From NCBI GenBank assembly GCA_003427395.1, contig BFEA01000560.1, forward strand, positions 471,508 through 495,935: DNA of 24,428 nt. Reading direction: 5' to 3'. Within the stretch, counting starts at the first letter, position 1. Every line of letters starts with the position of its first letter. The position numbers and the translations under genes were made by a program. Under the pieces are notes generated by a model. It ran no database searches and was not told the origin of the DNA. It saw only the letters and a program-made list of their open reading frames with translations. The stretch is from Chara braunii. Its lineage: Eukaryota > Streptophyta > Charophyceae > Charales > Characeae. This document shows positions 9,940-19,478 of the stretch, in pieces.

Positions 9940-10515
9940 ATAGGGGTCACATGCTATTTTAAGCGCAAGACTGACTCTTCGTTTATTGAGGACTGGGCCT
10001 GTCCCAGCCCCGTGCTAAAATTAGCACAGTCCCACACTATTTTTAGCGTGGGACTAACTGTTCGTTTACGGGGGACTGGGACTGTCCCAGCCCCGTGCTA
10101 AAATTAGCACAGTCCCACATTATTTTTAGCGTGGGACTGACTGTTCGTTTACCGGGGACTGGGCCTGTCCTAGCCCCGTGCTAAAATTAGCACAATCCCA
10201 CGCTATTTTTAGCATGGGACTGACTGTTCCTTTACCGGGGACTGGGCCTGTCCCAGCTTTGTGCTAAAACTAGCACAGTCCAACGTTATTTTTAGCGTGG
10301 GACTGACTGTTAGTTTACCGGGGACTGGGTCTGTCCCAGTCCCATGCTAAAGTTAGCACAGTCCCACACTATTTTTAGCGTGGGACTGACTGTTCGTTTA
10401 CTGGGGACTAGGCCTGTCCCAGTCCCGTGCTAAAATTAGCCCAGTCCCACGCTATTTTTGGCGTGGGACTGACTGTTCAGCTGCTCGGGACTGGTGCCAG
10501 TCCAAGAAGTAGGAC
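9940..10515. repeat. 83-bp hairpin-bearing tandem array
   Basis: Six full units start at 9991, 10074, 10157, 10240, 10323 and 10406, each exactly 83 bp apart, and a seventh start is at 10489. A degenerate half unit precedes them from about 9940. Every unit carries three dyads: GGGAC...GTCCC around GGGCC, GTGCTAAAATTAGCAC (7-bp arms), and GTCCCACGCTA...TAGCGTGGGAC around TTTT. Units differ by scattered substitutions, several of them at CpG, but by no insertions or deletions. No coding frame is conserved because 83 is not a multiple of 3. Confidence 0.95.
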
Positions 10516-10538
10516 TGGCCGATTGCACCAGTCGCCAC

Positions 10539-10546
10539 TATATAAG
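10539..10546 (+). promoter_or_regulatory. Candidate TATA box downstream of the 83-bp array
   Basis: TATATAAG lies about 50 bp after the last 83-bp unit begins, in a GC-richer context and followed by purine-rich leader-like sequence. Its spacing would place a start of transcription near 10570. The support is motif only; the DNA downstream has no recognised protein. Confidence 0.35.
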
Positions 10547-10549
10547 TGA

Positions 10550-11080
10550 GGCTGGTGCACGTGCGAAGGGGAGGGAAAGGCTTTTAATGTTGCGTGAGCT
10601 ACGGAGCAGGAGCGTGCCAACCGGAGTACGAGAAGTATTGGTGGAGAGAAGTTGGAGCTATGGGCAAGCGGGAATTGGATTGAGGCAAGCAAGGGCAGCG
10701 GTAAGGAAAGGGGAGGTGCAAGGCTGGCGGGGAATGGCATTTTGGGTGCTCACCTGGCCGTCTGCTTCCTGCCGCTGGTCTCTTCTCTGCCCCTCACCTT
10801 CCCTTTCTCTCTCCCTTCTCTTCACCCTCACTTCTCGCTGCCCTTTTCCTCCTCCTTCCTGCACCCCCTTTTTGCTCGCTTACCCTGCAAGCCTTGTTGA
10901 CACTCCCTTGATCCACTGGTTGGTATGGGCATTCGCATGACCTGAGTTAATAGTGAGCCGCCAAGCCCGTCTGTGCGCCTCCAGTGAATGGATAAGCTTC
11001 CAGTGCTTGAGCGCTGCTGCCACAGCAAGAGCCCGTGGACTCTCAACCACTGGTGGTTCAGCACACCTTCTCTGTATACG
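10550..11080 (+). other. Non-coding or leader-like DNA with a long pyrimidine tract
   Basis: After the TATA box a frame stays open over much of 10494-10940, but its peptide is low-complexity. A donor-like CG|GTAAGG lies near 10701. A dense C/T tract runs from about 10766 to 10875. The segment could be a transcript leader feeding into the hairpin arrays that follow. No product can be assigned. Confidence 0.4.
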
Positions 11081-11084
11081 CTAT

Positions 11085-11870
11085 CGATTTTGAAGCCATG
11101 CGCCTAAGTGCACTTAAGTGACTTAACTGAGGGCTTCGCTGATTTTGAGGCAGTGCGCCAATGCGCATTCATCTGTGGCCTTCGCCGGTCTTGAGACTGT
11201 GCGCACTTAACTGAGGACTTCGCCGATTCTGAAACAGTGCGCTAATGCGTGTCCATATGTGGTCTTCGCTGATCTTGAGACTGTGCCCCTATGCACACTC
11301 ATCAGTGGATATCATCGATTCTGAGGCTAAGCGCTTATGCACACTCATCAGTGGATATTGTCGATTTTGAGGCTGAGCGCCTACACTCATCTGTGAAGTC
11401 GTGGCAGAAAACCGATTTTGGGGTGAGTGCGCTGATACGCATTCCGTCTGGGAACATTGCCCTGGGCGTATTATCAAATTCAGATCTGTGCGCCCATGCG
11501 CACTCGGCTGCTGACTTTGTCAATTTCGGATATGTGCGCCCATGCACAGCTAGCTGTTGATACTATCAAATTCAGATCTGTGTGCCCGCACTCAGCTGCT
11601 GACTTTGATCAATTTCGGATCTGTGCGTCCATGCGCACCTGGCTGTTGATACTATCAAATTCAGATCTGTGCGCCCATGCGCACTCAGCTGCTGACTTTG
11701 TCAATTTCGGATCTGTGCACCCATTAGCACTTGGCTGCTGACTTTGCCAATTTCGGATATGTGCGCCCATGCGCACCTGGCTGATAATACTACCAAATTC
11801 AGATCTGTGCGCCCATGCGCACTCTGCTGCAACGACTTGCTGATTTCTGCTGCCGAGATTATCTGCGGGG
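11085..11870. repeat. 46-47-bp tandem array with two alternating subtypes
   Basis: Units are built around GTGCGC-CCAT-GCGCAC, a 6-bp-arm hairpin, followed by a spacer. From about 11480 the spacers alternate between CTGCTGACTTTGTCAATTTCGG and CTGTTGATACTATCAAATTCAG types. Anchor positions are 11522, 11569, 11611, 11658, 11703, 11749 and 11796 (spacing 47, 42, 47, 45, 46, 47), in the order A B A B A A B. The left part (11085-11450) is more diverged, with spacers of the CTTCGCCGATTCTGAG type. Frames open through it only because the sequence is repetitive. Confidence 0.92.
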
Positions 11871-12934
11871 CTGTACACTAACCCGTAGGGTTACATTCGT
11901 GTTTTTTTGTTTGGCTGAGGGCTAACCGAGAGACCGGTCTGTGAGGAAATTCGTGAGGGACAGATCTATAATTTTGGAAATTACAGGCCCGGTACTAACT
12001 GAGTTCCTACAGCTACCCTAACTGCGAATACCAGGCCCGGGCTACCCTAGGACAGACAGGCCCTAAGCGGCCTATACTGCTATACGGTCGTATAGCCTAT
12101 AGCCGGGTCCGGTAGAGGCCGAGAGGCCGAAACAGCAACGGTACCGGTAGGTCCAGTCAGTCCAGTCTAGGTCTAGGCTAGAGTAGGAATCTATAAGGCC
12201 GGGTAGGAAAATAGTGAGGGGACTTTTGGCTTTCATTTTTCGTGTGCAGCGTTGGTGGCCAACCAAGTTGAGCAGCGCTGAATCTCTACAGCGGCACCTG
12301 AGACATCAGCGCAGTGGAGCAGCCATAGCCGGCCTACTGAGACAGCCATAGCTGGGACTGTCTTCAGCGCATCTATCCCCTGGGGGATATCTGCGTTGGC
12401 AGGCTATATTGGAGGGTCTTCACTGGGTACATGTGGGTACTGCTGCTGCGGTAGCAGTTGGGCAGCCATAGCTGCCTTCTTCATCGTCAGAGAGACTCAT
12501 CGGCACTGAGGACTACTTCGCTGTTCATGATCTGCATCTGGGTGTATGGCGCTGGCCTCTGGGAGGCTGTTTCAGTGCAGCGCTAGACTCTGAGAGTGTA
12601 GTAGTGAGTGGAGTGTGTGGTGGCGAGACACTGGGTTAAACTCTGTAACGATTATTGGGGTTAACTGTGTTGAGTTGGCTCATCATCTGGGACACTTTCC
12701 GATTGTGATCTTCGCAGTGTCAATTGTGATTGGTTGTTGGGAGCTCATCAGAGAGAGAGAACACTGTGCGTGTATTCTCCCCATCTGTGCATGTTTGCTA
12801 TTCCGCTGCTTATCTCTGATGTGTGTGCAGGTGGACTCTGTCTCTTCCTCCCCCTGACTCGTGCATGTATGGGCATGTGTGAGTTCTATTGTGTGTGAGT
12901 GGCAATCTAATTGTCAAACAACCAAGTTCATAAC
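11871..12934. other. Spacer between hairpin arrays; short dispersed repeats, no gene
   Basis: This 1.06-kb stretch splits the two blocks of the GTGCGC family. It contains an imperfect hairpin around CTATACGGTCGTATAG (about 12080-12105), AGGCCCG-type words repeated near 11986-12040, and CAGCCATAGC three times near 12320, 12345 and 12461. A frame open from 12615 to 12857 has no recognisable motif. It reads as degenerate repeat or non-coding RNA-like sequence. Confidence 0.45.
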
Positions 12935-13372
12935 ACTGCTGCTGATATTGCCAATTTCGGATATGTGCGCCCATGCGCACCTGATTGTTGATATTACTCG
13001 TGTGCCCATGTGCACTCTGCAGCAGACATTGCAGATTTTAAGATCGTGCGCCAATGTTCACTGCCGTTGACATTGTCGATTCTGGAGTCTGTACTCTGCA
13101 GCGGGCATTACCTATTTTGAGACTGTACGTCCCTGCACGCTCCGACGTGGACTTTGCCGGTTCTGAGCTTGTGCGCCAATGTGCATTCCACTGTGAACAT
13201 AGCCGATTTTTTAGATTGTGATTGTGCGCTGATACACGTGCCACTGTGGGCTTTTGTTGATCTTGACTGTGCGCCATTGCGCTTTCAACTGAGGACATGA
13301 ACGATTCTGAGATTGTGTGCCAGTGTGAATTCCGCTGTGGACTTCGCCGATCATGCACACTCCACTGTGGAT
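12935..13372. repeat. Diverged continuation of the 46-bp hairpin repeat
   Basis: The first unit again shows GCCAATTTCGGATATGTGCGCC and the CATGCGCAC arm, matching the array at 11.5-11.8 kb. Later units keep a GTGCGCCAATG-like core with variable spacers (TTGCCGGTTCTGAG, TTCGCCGATC). Substitutions and small indels blur the period. Confidence 0.8.
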
Positions 13373-14095
13373 TTTTGAACAATGGACTTGTGCGCCCACG
13401 CGCGCCCGAGCTCGGTATTGCTATTTGAGTGTGCGCCCACACGCACCCGAGCTCGGTATTGCTATTTGAGTGTGCGCCCACACGCGCCCGAGCTTAGTAT
13501 TGCTATTTGAGTATGCGCCCACGTGCACCCGAGTTCGGTATTGCTGTTTGAGTGTGCGCCCACGCGCACCCGAGTTCGGTATTGCTGTTTGAGTGTGCGC
13601 CCACGCACGCCCGAGCTCGGTATTGCTATTTGAAAGTGCGCCAATGTGCGCCCAAACTCGGTATTGCTATTCGAGTGCGCGCCCACACGCGCCCGAGCTC
13701 GGTATTGCTATCTGAGAGCGCGCCCAAGCTAGGCATTGTTACTTGAGTGTGCACCCATGCGCGCCTATGCTGGGTATTGATATTTGAGCACGCGCCCAGG
13801 CCCAGTACAGCTATTTGAGTGTGCGCCCATGCGCGCCCATGCCCGGTATAGCTATTTGAGTGCTCAGTACAACTATTTGAGAGTGCGCCCATGCGCCCCC
13901 AGACTTGGTATCGCTATCTGAGTGTGCGACCATGCGCACCCATGCTTGGTATTGTTATTTGAGTGCGTGCCCATGCGCGCCCATGCCCGGTATCACTATT
14001 TGAGTGCGCGCCCATGTGCGCCCATGCTTGGTATTGCTACTTGAGTGCACGCCCATGCGCGCCCATGCTTAGTATTGTTATTTGAAGTGTGCGCT
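13373..14095. repeat. 41-bp tandem array sharing the GTGCGC hairpin core
   Basis: GGTATT anchors at 13414, 13455, 13496, 13537, 13578, 13619, 13660 and 13701 are exactly 41 bp apart. Each unit holds TGTGCGCCCACGCGCRCC, then GAGCTCGGTATTGCTATTTG. After 13701 a 10-bp deletion breaks phase, and units of about 41 bp with CATGC variants continue to about 14095. The period is not a multiple of three, so frames running through it are not genes. Confidence 0.95.
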
Positions 14096-14640
14096 CATGC
14101 CTAGAGCTGCCGGTTTTAGTGCGCGCCCTGGTCCGACATTGTTGTTTCAGCGTGCGCCCTGACCTGAGAATGCGCGCCCTTTTGAGATGATGACCTGAGA
14201 GCGATTGTCCTGCTAGTATGATCGAGTAGGAGCTAAGTGCTCTATGGGATTCACGCTTGAGAGCCACTGATGAAATGTTTTGGCACCCCACTCCCGTTGA
14301 TTGTTTCCTTGCTGATCAGTCTCTGCGCAGACTATGATTTTACTGATTCAGTCCCTGCGCATGCAGTAATTGGGGTTCAGTCCTTGCGCAGACGGTAATT
14401 GTTGTATAGTCCTTGTGCAGACGGTATTTTTCCTACATAGGTGATATTTGCAGATCAATTCCTGTGGAGATGATTTTTGCGCAGTCCAACCCCAGTGCAT
14501 GCGACATTTTATGACCGGTCCCTTTGTATGCAATGCCTTGCTGATCAGTCCTCCGCCGTGATGATATTGACGGTCCCAGTCCTCATATTTTGACCCACTT
14601 GCTGCGGAGACACATTCACGGTATTGGTTACATTCAGTTG
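14096..14640. repeat. Degenerate repeat zone, CAGTCC...GCGCAGAC type
   Basis: Irregular repeats of about 35-45 bp are built on TCAGTCCYTGCGCAGACGGTA-like words (for example near 14320, 14360 and 14393). They decay toward 14600 into related CAGTCC words. The hairpin core of the preceding array is lost. This looks like a third, older family in the same satellite block. Confidence 0.6.
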
Positions 14641-14663
14641 CTGCTGCTGTTCAGCTGGGTCCT

Positions 14664-14840
14664 TTCAGGCGGGCCCATCCCTTGAGATTGTTGCTGTTCA
14701 GGCGGGCCCATTCAGGCGGGCCTATATTGAGTTGCAGTTGCTGATTCAGTCGGGCCCATTCAAGCAGCCCTATATTGAGTTGCAGTTTGCTGATCAGTCG
14801 GGCCCATTCAGGCGGGGCCCTACATTGAGTTGTTGATTGT
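14664..14840. repeat. About 49-bp repeat, GGCGGGCCCATTCAG type
   Basis: The motif CGGGCCCATTCA, followed by CTATATTGAGTTGCAGTT and TGCTGATCAG, recurs with TATATTGA-like anchors at 14723, 14771 and 14821. One frame reads as GPFRRAYIELQ-like peptide repeats, but the units are 48 and 50 bp, so the frame is not conserved by the repeat itself. Confidence 0.8.
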
Positions 14841-14882
14841 TGTTCAGCCAAGGCATAAGTATTGGAGGGAGCATTTACACTT

Positions 14883-15927
14883 GCAGGGTTGCAGCCGTTG
14901 TCCAAGCTGACCCCTCATTGTGAGGCAGCCCCCACGTGGGGCAAACTGGTTGAGAAGTTCTGCTACTGACATGTGGGGCATAAGAGCTTCGTCGTCAGGG
15001 CCAATGAGTCCCCTACCTCAAGACACATGCTGGTGATCACCTACTCGGTAAAAGGGGCAAGTAAGGATGGAGTGAAGGGCACCACTTACGACAGGATCGC
15101 AGACTATATATTTCGCAGGGAGAGCTATTGGAGGGACAATTGGTTGCATGTGGTGTTCCCTCACGCACCTTCAGCGCCTGGGGGTGTAATCTTCGACTTT
15201 AATGGGTATAATCATAAACCCCTCAACGAGGCGCGCAGTAAACGAAAGAGACATAAGGATGAGTGCAGCGGTCAGAGACAGATGAGTCTGAACAGGACCC
15301 TTGTAACGTGAGTGACGTTGATCTCAACGACTACTTCGATTGGGACACTCACAGAGATCGAGTCTGTTGGTGGTAGCTGAGCGCTGGAGATTGGTAGGCA
15401 GTGACGATGGAGAACGACATTGAGGAGGATTGCATATCTTCTCACACGGTATCTGGTCGAGGGTGATTAACTTCTATATGTCAGGTGAGCCTAAGGCCAA
15501 GGTGACCATCGGACCCCCAAGAGGGTAAGGTCCAGTCCCATACCTTGGAGATGACTACAACCATTTGGTCGGGGCAGATTTTGCTATGCAGGCTTTTCGA
15601 AAGCCTCTTTACGGAGACCGTTTCCTTGAGGTTTCGTACGTTTACATTGACCGGAGGGGATGGATCGAGATATTGATCGGAGCTATAGGTTATATTACCC
15701 TTCCGGAGGAGCTTTATCTCAGGAGTGTTGTAGACGAGGAGATGGCTAGATGCATGGCGTACATCAGCAAGATCGATCTTGTAGCACCCATGGATATCAG
15801 CTATGTGGTCCCGGAGTCAATAGCAACCAGGGTTCTTAATGATGAGGAGGACCAGCGTGTACCAGATGTGAAGTCCCAGACAGTAGGGGCTACTCACAAG
15901 GGGGTACCACTTGTCATTATCGATTAA
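14883..15927 (+). pseudogene. Frameshifted protein-coding relic, family not recognised
   Basis: Three consecutive coding-like segments lie in different frames. The first (from about 14883, with a TGA at 14967) includes TWGKLVEKFCY and TTYDRIADYIFRRESYWR, ending near a basic SKRKRHKDEC. The second (15263-15376) is acidic: SETDESEQDPCNVSDVDLND. The third (15424-15927, with a TAA at 15526) includes GPVPYLGDDYNHLVGADFAM, YVYIDRRGWIEILIGAIGYI and VVDEEMARCMAYISKIDLVA, and ends with a TAA. Balanced amino-acid use and charge blocks argue for a genuine ancestral protein of at least about 330 residues. I know no family with these features. A mobile-element or viral-derived protein and a host gene are both possible. 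Confidence 0.55.
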
Positions 15928-16349
15928 GACTCTCTCTGTCTAGTCACTGTGATGTATTATGATATTATTATGATTTATTAGTGACTGCGGCCCTCTAATG
16001 GTTGCTCCCTGCATACTCTGTGTACTACTCTTCAGTCTCGTATCTCTGTTCATGCTCTTCCAAAGTTTGGTTTCTGGTCTTCTTATTCTTTCAGTGCCAT
16101 TCGTTCTGTGATGCATGTATGTCGTTTCCTCCTTACACTATACAGGTTACACTCAAGGCTACTTGAAGGACTCCTGAATAATAGGGACTCCGGTGACCTT
16201 GAATTTAACCTTTATACGGGTTCAGGTGCAAGCGATAAAACCGAACGCCTCACTCTAAGCCGTGTCACCGGCAGAAGGGATATTCCTGACTACTCGACTG
16301 TATGACTGAGAGTGACAAAGGCTGTTTTTTTAATGCCCCTTTATATAAA
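15928..16349. other. No gene seen; possible 3' flank of the unknown relic
   Basis: A T-rich stretch with CTCTCTCTGTCTAG, then TATTATGATATTATTATG, follows the stop at 15927. This is compatible with a 3' untranslated region. A short frame at 16108-16305 has no recognisable feature. Confidence 0.4.
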
Positions 16350-16817
16350 TTACTTTATATTAACCAAAACCTTGCGTGACAGCCAGCTAGTCCACCAAAC
16401 CACTGCACTAGGGACATCGAACCTGGCCTTGGAAGAGGTGGGGTGCGAGCCCTCTCTAACCTTTCCAAGTCCTCCATTTAAGGAGGCCACCCCCAGCTGA
16501 TACTGCCTCTACATTTCTGCCTTAAAGTTCCCCCAATTGCCTGCGGCCTCAGTTGCCACTCGCATGACTTTTGGCCGCAGCTCCCACCAAACGTACTGAT
16601 GGACCTGACAAAATTTCTCTTCCTCCGTCATTTCGTCAGTAATTTGCTCAAGCAGCTCAAGCCACGCAAACACTTTCTCTCCTTTGAAGTGGAAGATCTA
16701 AACCTTTGGGATATTGGATCGCGTCACCGCGCGCCCATCCAATAGAGCAACCACCTGACCCAACGTAACCGGTCGTTGGCCCGCACCATTGGCCTGATTA
16801 AGTTCATCGTCCGCCAT
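16350..16817 (-). pseudogene. gag: Ty3/gypsy-type gag relic
   Basis: On the minus strand an ATG at 16817-16815 begins MADDELNQANGAGQRPVTLG. The retrotransposon-gag pattern follows: FHFKGEKVFAWLELLEQ, DEMTEEEKFCQVHQYVWW, ELRPKVMRVATEAAGNW and NFKAEM.RQYQLG, where the dot is a stop. This is the F.G....WL...E....T.EEK....YV..EL......G.W..FK..M...Y.LG arrangement of gag proteins from Ty3/gypsy elements. TAG codons interrupt at 16700-16698 (before IFHF) and 16511-16509 (after KAEM). The frame stays open to a TAA at 16352-16350, but similarity fades after QLG. No zinc knuckle, protease or polymerase follows, so it is a fragment. Confidence 0.7.
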
Positions 16818-17080
16818 CTTGCTTTCTGACACTCAGCTCCCTGTTCAACACAACATTGATACAGGGTCAACCTACTTACTCTAACAACTTCAACCCTCCC
16901 TCATAGCCAATCCAACCTCAACCCTTAAGTGGTTACACCCTGATACTGCGCTTAAACATCCAACACTCGTTCAGAAGCATTCACATCACCATATAATGAC
17001 AATGCCAACAATCTCTTCCATGTCATGCCAAGATCTGATAATTAGCGTTCTAATCAAGGCAGCGAGGCCCCTTTTTCAGG
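16818..17080 (-). other. Probable leader of the gag relic
   Basis: This 260 bp upstream of the minus-strand gag start has no open frame and is C/A-rich on the + strand. It sits where a retrotransposon leader or LTR edge would lie. I could not find a good tRNA primer-binding match or TG...CA ends. At about 17070-17080 the composition changes to GC-rich DNA. Confidence 0.35.
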
Positions 17081-17860
17081 GCCTGTGACGAACTATCTTC
17101 TGTAATCGCGCGACTTCCTGCGCGGGCTGATGTGTAGGGGAAACGAGAGGATCTTGATGGGTGACGGGGCGCAAGCGGATCGGGGGCGGAGGAAGTTGCT
17201 TGGATGCCCTCACTTTTTTTTGTTTTCGTTGGAGCTGTCAGGCCGGTGCCGGGAAGGTCCCGCGCCGACGATTAAGTAGCCGCGCCCCAGCAAGTGTGAG
17301 AAATAACGGTTGTTATAGCTTTTTTCTTGTTCTGCTATGCGCACTAGGAATTTTGGCACGATCAGCGCGCGGACATTTTTCGTTTTTGAAATTTGAACTA
17401 AGGTTGAGCCTCCCCCGAAGGCTTTCGGGATTGTTTTTCTTTCCTTCCGTCCTTTTCCCATCGGGATTTTCTCTGGCAATTAGGATTTAAATTAGGAATT
17501 TAGGCATTTTGTAATTTGGCGGCACGACACTTCTTGCTCGCACGCGCCGTAACCCGACAGGGTCTGGGTTCTGAGTCCACCCGCGCCTTAATCCAGTGTG
17601 TAACTATAGTTTTTGGCGGGCGCAATCGCAACTGTAATCTTCTTGTTCTTTATGGCTTTTTGTATTTCCTTCTTTCCCGCCTCGTCTTCACATGCACACT
17701 CTTCCTTTGTTGTGAGTGGTTCCCACGGTTGCATGCCCGGATCGATGCGCGGAGAGTGGCTTCGTCCCCCGCGCCGTGGCCTGGGCATGCAGACGTAGGC
17801 ACTCCCTCCCTTCTTTTTCTCTTGGCACTAATCCCGTATCCCTCGTGCAAGCATGCATGC

Positions 17861-17867
17861 TATAAAT
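17861..17867 (+). promoter_or_regulatory. Candidate TATA box
   Basis: TATAAAT follows GCATGCATGC (17851-17860), an RY-repeat-like CATGCATG context known in plant promoters. Motif evidence only. Confidence 0.25.
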
Positions 17868-18024
17868 TTCACAAGCGCGATTAGTTGTCTCTCTAACCTA
17901 CTTCGGAGTTAGCGAGGTCGAGAGGATCGGCTAACGAGCAGAAAGACGGTGCGTAGAGAGTCGGGCGATCCAACGAGCTGGCGCGGAGTGCGCGGGGTTG
18001 ACGCGTGGCCGCGACGGACTGTGG

Positions 18025-18030
18025 CACGTG
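18025..18030. promoter_or_regulatory. G-box CACGTG
   Basis: GGCACGTGGGC is a palindromic G-box/ABRE-type core bound by bZIP and bHLH factors in plants. It lies about 105 bp upstream of the TATA-like box at 18133, a sensible promoter arrangement. It may be coincidental in GC-rich DNA. Confidence 0.3.
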
Positions 18031-18132
18031 GGCGAACCTGGCCTGCATACTCCGACTAAGCGGGGTGACGACTCGGGTTGATGTTGGGGGTGTGGGGCGA
18101 CGGACTGCCCACACCGAGATCTCCCTGTTGTC

Positions 18133-18140
18133 TATATAAA
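18133..18140 (+). promoter_or_regulatory. Candidate TATA box
   Basis: TATATAAA stands out at the switch from GC-rich to AT-richer DNA, with the G-box upstream and a T-rich leader-like stretch downstream. No ORF of note follows before the 312-bp array. Confidence 0.35.
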
Positions 18141-19478
18141 TTTTGATTTCAACGTTGGTCAGTTTTCTCTTTTTGTTGCGGCATCTTTTTGGAATCTCTT
18201 GAGTAAATCATCTCGGACTTTTTGCTGTATATATGTGTGCATGAATAACGGTGAATGAGCTTGCATCCTTTTTCTTTGAGTTGTCTTTTTTATCAATGAT
18301 TACGGAAACTACTGGGTGTGTATGCTTGTGAATATCCAAATAGTCCTTTCCATCACAGGAGCAAGATTGATTGCCTAAGGGAACTAGCTGCATGGTTGAA
18401 CGGGTACGCTGACGGATCGCTCCCTGCTTATTTGCGTAAGTTTAGGATCTGATCAGCACTTATCCACTTATGAAGCGAAAAAGGGAATCGCGCACTGTTG
18501 TCATACTAATCATACCGGCCTCGTCCATACTATGAACAGTCGATTGTGACGACAACGATCACGTTCCGGATGAGCGGGCTCCAACCTCGCCTAGGTCTCG
18601 GCACATCTTCCGCAAACGGTGGGGCGAACCTCGCCCGGTATATTCGAGACAATCACGATAGAGAATCGCATTTTTGCTAAGAGTAGTCTTCTTTATATCT
18701 AGCGCAATAGTCCAAGGGTTATATATCATCACCACAGCGGTTAGTAAGCTAGTGATCTATCCTGGCATCTCTGATGTGAAGCGCCAAACCACACGTGCTA
18801 ATAAACAGCATGGGGGCGTTGTAAATGTAGGGTCTATACTCCCTTGTTGTTACTGCACGTGACAGTCTTTGCATCTCTATTAGCAAAGTGATAAGGGAAG
18901 CAAGCATTGCTTTTATCAGAGTCATTTTTGCTAAGATTAAGCGCGATGATCTGAGTTGGGATCTCACTATGACTGCAAAAATCATTATCACAGAGCCTAG
19001 TGAACAAATGAAGTTTTCCTGCATTTTTGACTAATAAAACAATCATCTTCGTAAGGTACTGCAGCCCGCGTGCTAGTAAAAAATGAGAAGGTCTCGTAAC
19101 GTATGCCAGAAAATCGCACACTCACAGTATTGCTCTATGTAAGGTCCGAACTGCCCTGTTGGTGATGGTCGCGAGAATCCTAGCATCTATACTTATGCAG
19201 CGATAAATGGGACGCATATTGAGTTTACGAGAGAAATTAACTATAGATTATTGTCTTAATATCTAGTGCAGAGATCTGCAGGTGGGGTCCCAACATGAGA
19301 AAATTATCATTATGGAGATTGGTATTAGCATGCAGTTTCGTTGTATCTATGAAGATTGTCATAGGTAGCTGCCTAAGGCAGCGATCAACGTGCGTTAAAA
19401 AAGTGAGGACCACGTGATATATGTCAAAAAAACAGTCTCAGTATTGATATGTGTAAGATCCATACTCCCTAGTTGGTG

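Larger units (their letters stand above)
17081..18440 (+). other. GC-rich promoter-like region without convincing ORF
   Basis: The segment holds two TATA-like boxes, a CACGTG G-box and several pyrimidine tracts. Many short frames exist on both strands, but none has a recognisable protein. A leader or promoter of a gene whose coding part is not in the window, or an LTR, are both possible. Confidence 0.35.

Noticed and set aside
11291-11878. Repetitive frames on both strands in the 46-bp array
   Set aside because: Same reason as for the 41-bp array; the hairpin repeat is the real structure.
13038-13892. Minus-strand repetitive proteins (AHSNSNTELG-like)
   Set aside because: They are translations of a 41-bp repeat. 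The period is not a multiple of three, so all frames look alike and none is conserved.
11085-14095. Possible CRISPR array, given repeats with palindromic cores
   Set aside because: Spacers are themselves repeated, the unit is contiguous and diverging, and the DNA is eukaryotic. It is a satellite.
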